A stretch of DNA of 64,000 nt from Marsupella aquatica (Eukaryota; Marchantiophyta), in NCBI GenBank assembly GCA_973895155.1, contig OZ316892.1, forward strand, positions 14,322,001 to 14,386,000, written 5' to 3'. The notes below the pieces were generated by a model, which was given only the letters and a program-made list of their open reading frames with translations, ran no database searches and had not been told where the DNA came from. The position numbers and the translations under genes are program-made. Shown here piece by piece: positions 11,947 through 23,000 of the stretch (position 1 is the stretch's first letter; the number at the start of each line of letters is the position of its first letter).

Positions 11947-12138
11947 AAGCATGGGATGAGAGGCTGTGGACCCAACCAAAGGAAAAGAATGGGATGTAAC
12001 CTTCCTCCGGGGAACTGGGTATATGCACATCAAATACAGAAGCATGGGATTGAGAGGCTGTGTACCCAACCAAAGGAAAAGAATGGGATGTAATCCCCCT
12101 CCAGGAGTGAGCTGGGTACATGCACATCAAAATATGAC
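11947..12138. repeat. About 95-bp tandem duplication at the retrotransposon target
   Basis: Two units (11947-12039 and 12040-12138) start with AAGCATGGGAT and contain CCCAACCAAAGGAAAAGAATG. Each ends with TGCACATCAAA. The second unit's end is repeated on the far side of the adjacent retrotransposon, so the element seems to have inserted in this array. Confidence 0.85.
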
Positions 12139-12336
12139 ATGAGGATAAATATGACATATAAGCAATATCAGACTGCCAAAGAGCAGGGGGCGTTGAACCC
12201 GGAGACAGGATCCCGCAGGCCAAAAAACCCAATCAAGGGAAGACAAGAAAAAAGGCCAAAAGGCCAAAGAGCAAAAACAAAAAAGACCAGGCACAAGCCC
12301 AGTCCAAGGAGAACAAAGGACACACAAACCTAAGGA

Positions 12337-13659
12337 CTAGCCAACTGCAAAGTGAAGGGCCTGATAAAGCTCTGTCGTGAACTGCATAGGGGGGTCAAGC
12401 AAGGGAATCCGACTAGACGCCCTGACTCCAACCGCCTCTCCTCTACGAAGGATAGTGAAGGCTTGTGCACGCTGAAGTGCAATGGACACCCGCTGTCTAA
12501 AAAAGGCTGTGATAACAGAGACGGGTGGATAAGGCCGTCGCTCGACGTAATGAATCGCACAGGAACGCAAGAAATGGTCAAAAGTCGGGTGCAGCGCTCC
12601 AAAGACCTCCACGGCAAATGGGTAAAAAAGGTCCCCTGGGTAACGCGTAGCATAAGCCTCCTCCTTGAGGCAAGCAGCCCTCGTGGCAGCATGACCCGGG
12701 ATATGGGCCGCGGATGCCAAATTGGCTCCACTCGTGGGGTCAGCAACAACCACATCCCCAAGGGCACGAACACCAGCGCGAGAGAAAACCAAATCAGCCC
12801 GACGCCTGTCCGGAACTCCATCCCGGGGTGGTAACACATGTCGTTGCTCCATCATAACATGATACCCGGAATCACGAGCAATGGCGGCCACCACATCCCG
12901 TATGTCATCATGTGTCGCCGTCCGCTCACTACCATGACCACATCGCAGGATATGGATTCCCCCCCTATCCAAGGGCGCCCCACAAACGCATGTGGGTTGC
13001 CCAAGGAGGCATGGGTGGGGAAGACCAAGTCGGAGGCGCATGGAAGTGGTGAAGACAAAAGAACTCATACGAAAGGGGGCCCACAATGGGCTGGCAGATA
13101 ACCAAGCCCCCGAACCAACGCCCGAACCGGATAAAAGACGAGCACGAACCAAGTCAGAAGTTGTGTCGGAAAGCATGCTAGAAAGGGTGAATCGGTGCAT
13201 GCGATCAGAGATCACCTGTTGAACTCGGTCGGGACTGTCCAAAATAACTCCCTCAAAAGCAGGGACCACGCTCTGCACATCCTCCGATAATAAGGACCAG
13301 GCATGACGAAGCTGGACCTGAAAAGGGAGAGCTCCGTTCTCCACTCCCATGACCGGGTCAGAGAGGATAGGTCGAAGGTCCACAATGAAACGTGACGCCA
13401 AGGCGGGGGCCACCTGCGCCCAACTGCCAAGAAACGCACAAGGAGCAGCAACCACAGCCGAGGACACCCCCAGACCACCTCCCGATGGGGGCAGAGACGC
13501 CTGCCTAGCCGCAAAAGAACCATCCTCTCCATCAAGGGCTCCAGGACCGATGAGGTTACCAAAGACCCGCATCACGGTGGTGTCAAAGGAAGAGAGCAAG
13601 GACAAAAACACTGGGGTGGGGGGGGACCGTCCGCAGGAGGTAAGATGGTCGGCGAACAA
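12337..13659 (-). pseudogene. Retrotransposon ORF, 3' frame: zinc cluster plus restriction-like endonuclease
   Basis: Encodes the region after the reverse transcriptase: LSSFDTTVMRVFGNLIG, then the zinc cluster and the nuclease domain that nicks target DNA in this element class. It overlaps the upstream frame for 77 bp. The protein consensus switches frame within a run of eight C residues (13618-13625), so one added or lost C separates the two frames. The nuclease acidic residues and lysine appear intact. Ends with a stop at 12337-12339, followed by a T-rich 3' UTR (12139-12336). Confidence 0.8.
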
Positions 13660-15073
13660 AACACAAAACCAAAATCAAGAAGGCAATCTGGACATCTCCC
13701 AAAGCCACCAGCTGGTCAAGGTGCAAGACATCCTGGTCCAAGGCAGACTGTAGAAACTCCTGCTCAAAGGCCAACCCCCCAAACGGCACCCCAAGGACCC
13801 GAATGCCATCATGTCTAATGGGGATATCAAGAGGGGGGGAGAATGAGTCCGGGAGAGGAAGACGGGACCAGACCCCACACTTCCTAGGCTGTACCGACAA
13901 ACCAATAATGGCAAGCTGCTGAACAAAATGGATATAGGCATCTCCAAGAAGCAAAGCAGGAGCAACAATGTGAGTATCGTCAGCAACAAAGGGGAACAAG
14001 CAACCTGGAAAGGCACTGGAAGATACCCATATGGCCCGAAGATGAGCCAAGGCAAACAACGCACCACCAAGGGGATCCCCCTGCCGAGTGTCGGACTCGG
14101 ACATAATGGTGGAGTATGTCCCAGACGCCAGATGATCAGAGTAGACCAAGGGGGCAGGGGTCCCATAAAAAGCTCGAGCAAAAGGGATGAGGGAGGCAAT
14201 CTCCCCCCCAGCGTCCCGAAGCTCCTCAAAAATCACACGACGGGAGACAGAGTTGAAGGCATTTGCAACATCCACCTGAATGACCCCCCAATCAGGGTGG
14301 AGGTCCAAAACGGCCCGCAAGCCATGTACCACACTCTCACAACCGCCCGGGGTGGCCACGCCGAACTGGTGGGGGAAGAAGTGTGATGCAAACGGGGCCC
14401 TCATCTGTAAATAAATGCAACGGCTAACCAAACGATACAGGACCTCCCCAGTGGCCAGGGGTCGAACACCACCAGTCTCCTTGTCCAAAGCCATGAGCCG
14501 ACACGCCCCCAAGAGCCGAGCGACAACCGGCGGAATGCCGCCACCTGCAACATGAGCACACACCTGGAACAACTCCGGGAAACCCGATGCCGAGTCATCA
14601 GGGGAGAAGCAGTCCCTGAGGTGCTCAAACCTCATCCCAGAGATGCCCCCAGCGGAAAGACGGGGCAAGTGAAGGAAGACAGAGGAAAATATCTTGCGAG
14701 AAAGGGAGAACTCAACCTCCGGAGAGAAACTCCCAATGAAACCTGGAACCGCGCAAGAAGTCGGGGGATGAAGGGACCGAAGGGCCACAACAGTCTCGAC
14801 CGAAGGAGGAGAGGGGGAAAGGGGAACCAAGGAACGTGCGGCCCGAGAGAACTCCCCCTCCCGTCCCAACAAAAGACATCGGCAAAGGCGGCGTTGTACA
14901 GGAGGGACCAGCGGTTCCTCCTCAACCTCAGAGGCCCGAGAGGCCAATGCAAGAAGCCGGTGATAGAACTCCTTCTGAAGCAAAACCCAGTCCCCCGACA
15001 AAAACCGTTGCAACCTGGCAATGGTCTCTCTATGCCCGGCCGGGCCCCCCGAGGAGGGAGAGTCAACACCCAA
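13583..15073 (-). pseudogene. Retrotransposon ORF, middle frame: reverse transcriptase
   Basis: Reverse transcriptase fingers and palm: FLHLPRLSAGGISGMRFEHL, ACRLMALDKETGGVRPLATG, the catalytic aspartates in VDVANAF and FVADD, and the thumb-like PLDIPIRHDGIRVLGVPFGG. The true N-terminal part lies in the frame starting near 15321 (ARDPTDVGAWSLLLLLPHWVL), separated by a frameshift in a GGGGGG run at about 15048. All catalytic residues I can place are present, so the copy looks young, or the indels are assembly errors. Confidence 0.82.
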
Positions 15074-15634
15074 TGAGGAAGCAAGAGGAGCAGGGACCAG
15101 GCACCGACATCAGTGGGGTCACGCGCCAGCTGGTCAAAAGGAAGACGAAAGGCCTGCCGAAGCAGGGGCCGCAAGGGCACAGGAATCCGGGTATACAATC
15201 GAGGATGCCGAAAACCGGGATAAAGAGCCGCAAGGACATCCAGGTGGGCCAGCCAATCCCAGGAAGAAGGGGGGGCAGACGGGGGAGGGGGAAGGGGGGA
15301 GCACAGAGGAGGAGGAAGCACGAAGAGCGGGACAAGAGCGACGATGACGAGTCAGACCAGATGGTTGGTACCAACTGTGACAAGCATCACACTGGACACG
15401 GGAATCAGAAGGAGAAGAGGGGGGGGAGAGGGACGGAACCTGCGAGCTGAACGAGGGGTGGAAGATGGTGAAGCCATAGGGACAAGAGTGGTGGGAGGGG
15501 AACTAGGATAGGAGGGGAGTTCCATGGGAAAAAGCTAGGAAAAAGCTGGGATAAAGGGTGGAGGCAAAGGAAAATAAGGATCTAGGTAAATGCATATCAA
15601 AATATGACGTTGTGTGTCCTACATTACTTCATAC

Positions 15635-15782
15635 CATGATAAATTTTGTTACTTTATTTAAATCAATGAGCGCACATCATATAGTATCACATTTTTATGC
15701 CTGATTATCATGATAAATTTTGTTATGTTATTTAAATCAATGAATGCATATTATATATTACCACATTTTTATGCATGATTAC
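15635..15782. repeat. 74-bp tandem duplication
   Basis: Copies at 15635-15708 and 15709-15782 begin CATGATAAATTTTGTTA and end CACATTTTTATGC(C/A)TGATTA. AT-rich, non-coding. Confidence 0.85.
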
Positions 15783-15915
15783 CTGACAGGGTTTCAAGAG
15801 AGGCTAGAGGGATGTAATCTTAGAGGGGGGAGGGGATTACCCGACAGTGTTTCAGGAGAGGCTAGTGGGATATAATCCTAGAGGGGGGAGGGGATAATGG
15901 GATGTAATCCCAGAG
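15783..15915. repeat. About 58-bp tandem duplication, G-rich
   Basis: Two units, each with TACC(T/C)GACAG(G/T)GTTTCA(A/G)GAGAGGCTAG, GGGAT(G/A)TAATC and a GAGGGGGGAGGGGA run, plus a partial third unit. They follow directly on the AT-rich duplication. The phrase GTCATTATTCCCAAGTGA(G/A)GATGAGTTACCTAACATA just downstream (15943) recurs at 16559. Confidence 0.75.
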
Positions 15916-18900
15916 GGCACTGACACTGAGACTAGTGGTTACAGTCATTATTCCCAAGTGAGGATGAGTTACCTAACATAGTCTCTCATTTTTTAGTTAT
16001 AATCGTAACTGCGCCCCTTACGCAACGATGCTTCCTTTCCGGATGATGGCAGTTGAATTGCTAAAATTTATATAAATGGCTGTGGGGCACATACAATTGC
16101 TCAGACAATTTGGGCTATATCCGAGACTTGAATGATAAACAATACCAATTAATAAAAAAATAGGTCTACTCTAGCAATCCCTATCTTTCTCATTAGTTCT
16201 TCCTTTCTATAACCATCTTCCTCGTTTTTAGTTACTCATCAAATGGCCCAGCCTCTATTTTTCAAATACGGATTATACTTGAGATACTTGTACAAACCAT
16301 TCCGGACCATCCAAAGTTTTCGCATTAGACCTGGGGGTCCCTGGTGTACCTCGGATGGATTCATAATACAAGGCCAAAAATGTAGCACTGCTTAGTCCAA
16401 AGGCCATTATAAGCAAACCAATTGGGTGACAGAAGTACTGAAAAAGGAATAAAAATGAGCTTTAGTCAATTATTTCCCAAATATAATTCTAGTTTTAATC
16501 CATTTGGTGGGAGTGCTATACAATGTTCAGTGATACAATTACAACAAAACAAGGTCAAAGTCATTATTCCCAAGTGAAGATGAGTTACCTAACATAAAGC
16601 CTACCTAACATAAAGCCTGAACCTTTCAGTTTAATTTTACACAACAAAAGTTTCATCCATCACTAATAAGTGAATAGAAAACACCGAGATATTTTAGCAT
16701 GTGAGCACCAACAAAAAGAACTTTCTTCCCATAATGAACTGACTTCCTGTACCCAGAGCACAATAATACTCTCTCTTGGAGAGATAATGAATTGTACTTT
16801 TTAGTGCATCAAAAGAGTTTTTCAGCCATGACTTTGTTGACCCAATTCATTTGGGCTAAGACAGGTTTCTTTTATGGTGCTACCAAGCTTGGAGACTATA
16901 AATCTGAAGTCAAATGAAAATTTCCAGAACTTTTCAATGACCTTCATCAACCAATCAAATAAAAGAGAAGGGAAGGGAAGGGAACACTAAATAAATTGGC
17001 GTGAGAGTGGAGAATGAAATAAAGGAAATTAATTGAGGACAACTTGAATCAAGTATGAAAAGTAGTGTAAAAGGCAAATTAGTCCGTGGACCCCTTGGCT
17101 AATTGACAGCATGGTTATCACAAGTAGTTGTCAAAATGAAGCCTTTTCGTTACTTACAAGAGTCACGTTCTCAAGCTACTAGAGTCAGAATTCAATTTGT
17201 GGCAAGTTCATTTGCAATTAGATGAATGTTCACTCAAATGAATTGTATCAGTTGGTTGAGTTCAAGTTGGGTTGATGGCTAGCAGTTTACCTTAATTGCA
17301 AAGAGCCAGAAATCTTACTCCAGGTGCCAATTACTCTTTAAACCACAAATATGGGTAACCCGGAGCCCTCATTCCCAAGTGCATCCAACACTTAAAACAA
17401 CGGGCACATCCCTTCAACTGTTAGATTTACATTGAAAGCAGTGCTTACTATCAACCATCAGATCAGATCTATGGCTCAAATTGTAGGTCTCGTTGAGATT
17501 TACGTCTGTGAAAAAAAACAGGCAAAATGGTTGGATATTTTGTGAGAAATATAAAAAAAACAAACGGGGCAATCTGATTGGCCCAATTTGAAATTTGAAT
17601 TTCAGGGAGAAGGGTCGATCTGAGCCATCTCCATTTCTTGTCTCCGGAAATCTCGTCTGTCCATCATAATGGCCAATCTATGGCTCAAAAGAAAGATCTC
17701 AAAGAGATCTATGGATGGGTTCTGTCCGTTTTGTAAATGGGTTAATATTTTTCAAATGAAAAACAATTCCAAGCCTTCCTAGCCGTGGATTTTGTTGATT
17801 TGACAATCTTTGTCGTCCATTTTGTAATGTCTCTCGAAATCTTATTCATCCATGTTAGAAGGCGATCTAGGGTGCAAAAGAAATTGAGATCTACGACTGG
17901 GTATTTTTTTGTTTTGAGAATGAGTAAATAATTTTGAGTATAAAATTTGGTGAACTTTCAAGATTCCAGCCATTCCTCCTCCCCGATCCGGTTTCTATGT
18001 GCTCTTCCTAGCATTAATGACCATACAATACAAGAGGTCTTTAGACACCGGGAACTGCAGTTTAACAAGGAAATTATCAAGTTAGTTAATAGCCTTTATT
18101 ATATAAAAAAATACTTAAAAAAAATTTTTGAATTTAAGTTTTAAATAAAAAGTAACTAAAACGGTTACATAGTGACAATTTTAACTGTCTTGTGTTTTGT
18201 ATTTCTAATTTTGTATTTCTAATTTTTTTACTTCTCTTTTTACGGCATGGCATCCCAAAATTTACACGAAAATTGACGCAAACACGAATGAAAATAATAA
18301 ATTTGATTCACAAAACTGACAAGTTTTGTTTGTTACGATTGTTATTGACGTGTCACACTCTAGTGCCAGGAATTTTGGAAGGGAACTCTGGTGGGATCCA
18401 TAACTATATTGAACACTTTCTTTATTGAACACTTTCTTTAGGATAGTGACAACACATTGAGTAACACAAATATTAACTATTAATTAGATTCAAGAAAGGA
18501 TGAAGATATATTTTAATTGATCCCAAAAAATAATTACTTTGAATGTAAAAAATGAAATAACAGATCTCCAATAAATATAGTATTTCAATTTCAGCGTTTA
18601 AAAGATATGAGTATCAACTTTTGCCATAGTCCTGGGGGCAACGGGTCCTTTGATCCTCAGCGTTTCAATAGATACGACAGAAACTTATGACAATTTTCAA
18701 TAGATATTAAGACCGCTTCTGCCATTATCTTTGCTAATAGTTGAATAGTTTCATTATTAAAAAAACAATGATATGACTTAAGATATACAAACTAACTGTT
18801 GGCACAATATTCATTATTCAATAAAGTAATGATAGAACAAAGCGCGCATACCACTATATAAAGAGCTTTCTGACCAATTTGAAACCTTGCTTTCCTTTTC

Positions 18901-18934
18901 CGAGCTCAACTGCATTATCATGCCTATTTATTAG
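15916..18934. other. Intergenic, AT-rich, no gene
   Basis: No coding region recognised. Three loosely related segments between about 17450 and 17920, each with (GA)TCTATGGCTCAAA-like and GAGATCTA(C/T)G phrases, look like a decayed repeat. AGGGAAGGGAAGGGAA occurs near 16970, and a 16-bp duplication ATTGAACACTTTCTTT at about 18409-18440. The short ORFs at 17947-18144 and 18192-18428 are AT-driven. Confidence 0.5.
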
Positions 18935-19012
18935 TAGGCACCCTACAATAGAACATCCATGAGGCACCCTAGAGTAGAACATCCATGAGGCACCCTAGAG
19001 TAGAACATCCAT
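18935..19012. repeat. 26-bp triplet tandem repeat
   Basis: Three consecutive 26-bp units, (G/T)AGGCACCCTA(G)AGTAGAAC plus ATCCAT, at 18935, 18961 and 18987; the second and third are identical. Confidence 0.95.
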
Positions 19013-20024
19013 AATGCGTTACCGAGCGTCACCACAGCATATGCATTGAAGAGTAAGTTTTGCACTGTCTATGTCGTATATATAAAAAATCCTGAATAAT
19101 TTGTGCCTTGAACTCCATACCATACAACCATAGTATTCAACATCCATCCATCCTAGTTACATATCATGACCGTCACCATTCAACATCCATCCTCCTGACC
19201 GATAACACACGAATGAGTGATAGCAACGAAAACTGAACAAGTCTTTAAGAGAGAATTCCCAAAACCCAAGTTTAGAGCGTCGTTCACAAGCAAAGCGGAA
19301 TGCTCTTCAAAGACGTGACAGATGGAACAGCCTCCTCATGATTGACCGCGATCATCGGGGAATAATAAAAACCATATCCCTCTTTGAGGATGTAGATCTG
19401 GTTGCATTGGCTGGAGTGTGGAATGCAATTTCTGTGGAAAGAGGATGCAATTTCTGTGGCTGTAGAGTGAGGATCGCGTCAATTCACCCTCAAAGGAGAT
19501 GGAACCAATCTCTTTTCAGTCTTTACGTGGGTATGTCCTCCCCTATATTCCACTGCTTGAACACGCAGGTATTTCTCAATCCCTCTGCCATGATTACAAG
19601 CTGAATGACACCCCATAGAATGTCTCACAGGTAATGCTACGCACGACTCAAGAATGAACAGATCTCCGGACAGATGCATCTGGTGAAGGCTCTCGACCCT
19701 TCGTCAGAAACCAATACAACCAAATTGCAGACATTCACGACCCTGAGATCCAGTTCAAATGGGAAAGAACAAACTGAAAGCTTCGGAACAAAATTTCTTC
19801 CATTCATGAAAATGGGAATAATATCGGCATATCTTTGTTTCAGACAGAACCCTCAAACGGAAGCATTGATCCCTCAAAAATGATTTGTTGCACCGCACGG
19901 CTCCCTGACTCAAAATTTTGTACAAACTAGCTTCCTGTATAAATGCAGTTGCAGGTGACCTCCGTAGAAAAAAGTTGAAGAGACATCTGCACACGGTATC
20001 AAAAAATACAATTAGATATGTGCC
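19013..20024. other. HEN1 3' flank
   Basis: No gene recognised. The sequence is of higher complexity close to the HEN1 stop codon and probably contains its 3' UTR. ORFs at 19338-19604 and 19755-19994 show no family features. Confidence 0.4.
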
Positions 20025-23000
20025 TTAGTTGGCATCTCGCTGCTCCACAGGCATCCATTGCCACACAATCTCGTGAGGGGGATTCTCCCCATGCCCGTCA
20101 CCATGGGTGTCACCGTTATCACTACTCTTAGAGGGCTGCTCAACCTGCCGTGTACTGGTTGATCTCCTTGTGAAAATTGCAATTTGAGACGCATAGCCAG
20201 GGCCATCATCCTCTCCCGAACCTCCTACACCGTCAAATGTCACATCATACTCGTAAATCCTTGCTGTTGTTGAAGCCCAGTCCCTAAATTCGGCCCTGGT
20301 CCACTCGAACCTATGGTCCTCATTTCTGAACTTCACTGCTTGCTGAGCTACTTTGACGTTACAATTTCCATTGGTTGTTGCACAGTCCTTGCCATCGCAT
20401 AACCTGATTCTCTTTTCCATCGACCCCAATGTGGAATCTGTGTGTACTCGATCTTGTATGCTATTTTTGTCAATTGTTTGTTGACTGCTCTTCAAAGAGT
20501 TGGTGGTTGGATCCCACTCTAATCCTTGCAAGATCGGATTGTATTCAAAGTTGGGAGTTGAAACTATCAGCACTTTCGGTTGCAGCTTTCCAAGGATTGT
20601 GATCCCAAACATACTGAGTGGCCCAGGGTCCATATGCTCCACCACCTGCAGCACAGGACAACAAAGTTAGTAATATTCTTAACCATACTTTCATTAGCCT
20701 AGGTGGATTTTTCCATTCTCAATTAGGGAACTAGCCAGCACGAGAATAGAAGACCGAGTTATTCCAGGCAGAATGATACCTCGGAAAATCTGATCGAATA
20801 TACAATCCATCTTCGAGTTCAACTAACAAGACATAGTTACGTTTATCAACGCTATATCTATAACGGTGCCACTCGATTGAAATATAGAGTCAACTCGCAA
20901 AAAATAACATCAAAAGAACTTGGAGAGGACAAGAGAATGCCTCAATGCACACGGCAACATCGACGTCCTGAAGCTCGGGATTGAAGTCTGAAAGCGAACC
21001 CTCGTACAACTTAATGGTATCCAGCTTTTCTTTGCCAGGTTGATCTTCCATCAGCTTTGCAGAAAGCACCTGACAATGATTCACAGACATTAGAGAGCGA
21101 TCTTATTTCGATGAAAACAACCGAACGAGGAAACTTAAGTCACGATCTTTGTGAAAACCCATTAATTTACTTTGGTAATACCACAATACATTCCACGTCA
21201 AAATCCTATATGTAGAGGTGCTAAAGATGGATCTATGCACGTCTGACGGTGTCCCACTAAAACTGAGGTCGTAGGGACACGACATTTTCAATCAGCCTGT
21301 AGAACGTATTTCATAATTGAGGCGAGTAGTCGGCTTGCAAGCATTCATTAAAAGTTGTTAGGTTGTCCACATAATCGAACCATCAGAGCCTAGACACAAA
21401 CCTTGGCAGCTCGGACGAGACTTTTCGGGGAAATATCAAGTCCTACCAACTCCACCAGGCCTGTTGGCTCTTCCAACAATTGCTCCATCAAGCTTCCAGA
21501 TCCACAACCCAAATCGATCTGGCACATTTGTACACCACAATGAACTGCCTCAAGATGGACAACAGCCCTTCAGTAAACACTAAGACCGAAGCGTGGACGT
21601 TCCCAAACATTCCAGAGGACATCTATCAAAGAAGTAGGTATTAATCAGTCAATGCACATATTCTTACCAAGGATTTTGCTTGTAAGTTCTGTATGATAGA
21701 CAGCGCACATCCAAGCCTTTGCTTGGATAAAGATGGTTTGAAAAGGGCCGCTTCCATCCGCTCTTCTGGAGGTTCGACAAATTTCAACATCTGTACAGTA
21801 TACTTCAACTTCCCAGTTCCTGCAACGAAAAAATAAATACCTTTCAGATACCAAAAGCATTTCTGCTAATGCAAACAAACGCTAGACAAGATCAGCAATC
21901 CTTTGGGTAACCGGACAAGTATTGTGAAAAACACATTACACACGAAAACTAAGCTTAAAACCTCACCAGGATCAGGTAGTACATCTTCTCCTCCAGCGTC
22001 ATCAGCGGCTGCAATAAGCAGTGGAGAAGCTGGCAAAGAAGAGAAAAAGCAGGCTATCCGTCCAACAGGCATTTCAGTTGCCATCGAATCCAACCGTCCT
22101 ACTACTGCACCACTTCCAAGCTCAAACGAAAATTCCTTCTGCTTCTCCAAGAAAATACTAGATGTCACATCTAAATCGCTGTCTCTAAACCACCTCACAG
22201 TGTAGCGAATCGTGACCATTGCCCCTGGAGGTGGTGTTTGCTCAATCTGAGAGCTTTCTACCCCAGATTCAACTCCAAAAAAATCCTTGTCGGAGGGTTC
22301 CAAACAGCGTCCGAGCCCATCTGTCCTCACTTCATCGCTCTCCGCCTTCATCACATCGTCATCCGCATCACTCGAGACCATACAATCTGGTATGATAGGC
22401 TCATATGAGCCCCTCATGATACTTTCGAACCAAGGGCGACAGCTGTGCAACGCCTTCAAAGCGGAACTTTGTATGGCATCATGACGGTTCCTGAATGGGC
22501 CACCTGATTCAAATTCTACCGCACAGCCCCTTTGAAATTCTACTCTAATGGTGCAAAAAAACGGTCCACTGTGTCCTGTTGTGATGTGACCATCGTCGTC
22601 ATTTTTCTCTATCTCCGCAGCTTTATGGCCGTGGGCTTCATCAAGCTCCGTCTCCTCAGCCAGTTCAGGTATTTTTCCATCAAGATCAATCTGACCTCGA
22701 GTTTCACTGCCCGGATATGAGAGAACAACGACAGGCTCAGGAAGACGGTGCTGCTGACAGAATTCGATCAACAGGCCTCGAGGACTCATTCCTCTCCACT
22801 GTAATCGACTTGAGAACGAAAGAGGCAGATTTGATGCCATGATAGCTCCTCGGTTAATTTTGTAATTCCCTTGTGGAAATCTCCCAAGTAATGACCTGTC
22901 AACGACGTGTCCCGTTTAGATATTCTTCTACATCATTCCTAGGGACTCATTGGCGAATGACAGGGTCGTGCGAACAAAATGACGATGCTGGAGACACTAT

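Larger units (their letters stand above)
12139..15583 (-). mobile_element. RLE-type (R2/CRE-like) non-LTR retrotransposon, nearly complete
   Basis: One long minus-strand coding region, about 15525 to 12337. Domain order: a C2HC finger (C-x2-C-x12-H-x3-C, about 15392-15330), an N-terminal helical part, reverse transcriptase with motif A VDVANAF (about 14250-14275), RQGDPLG, and the catalytic FVADD (about 13970-13992). A CxC...H...C cluster follows (CVCGAPLDRGGIHILRC, about 12930-12990). Last comes a PD-(D/E)XK-type nuclease: PDRRRADLV (about 12790-12815), DVVVADP, K in CLKEEAY, and FAVEVFG. The frame shifts at least three times, in runs of C or G near 15420-15290, 15048 and 13618-13625, with no in-frame stop otherwise seen. 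A 25-nt direct repeat (22 matches) at 12114-12138 and 15584-15608 flanks it and is read as a target-site duplication. The arrangement is that of RLE elements rather than the usual plant L1/RTE LINEs. Confidence 0.85.

Noticed and set aside
12352-15450. Several plus-strand open frames of 90-200 codons
   Set aside because: They are antisense to the GC-rich retrotransposon coding region, which explains their openness; none resembles a known protein.
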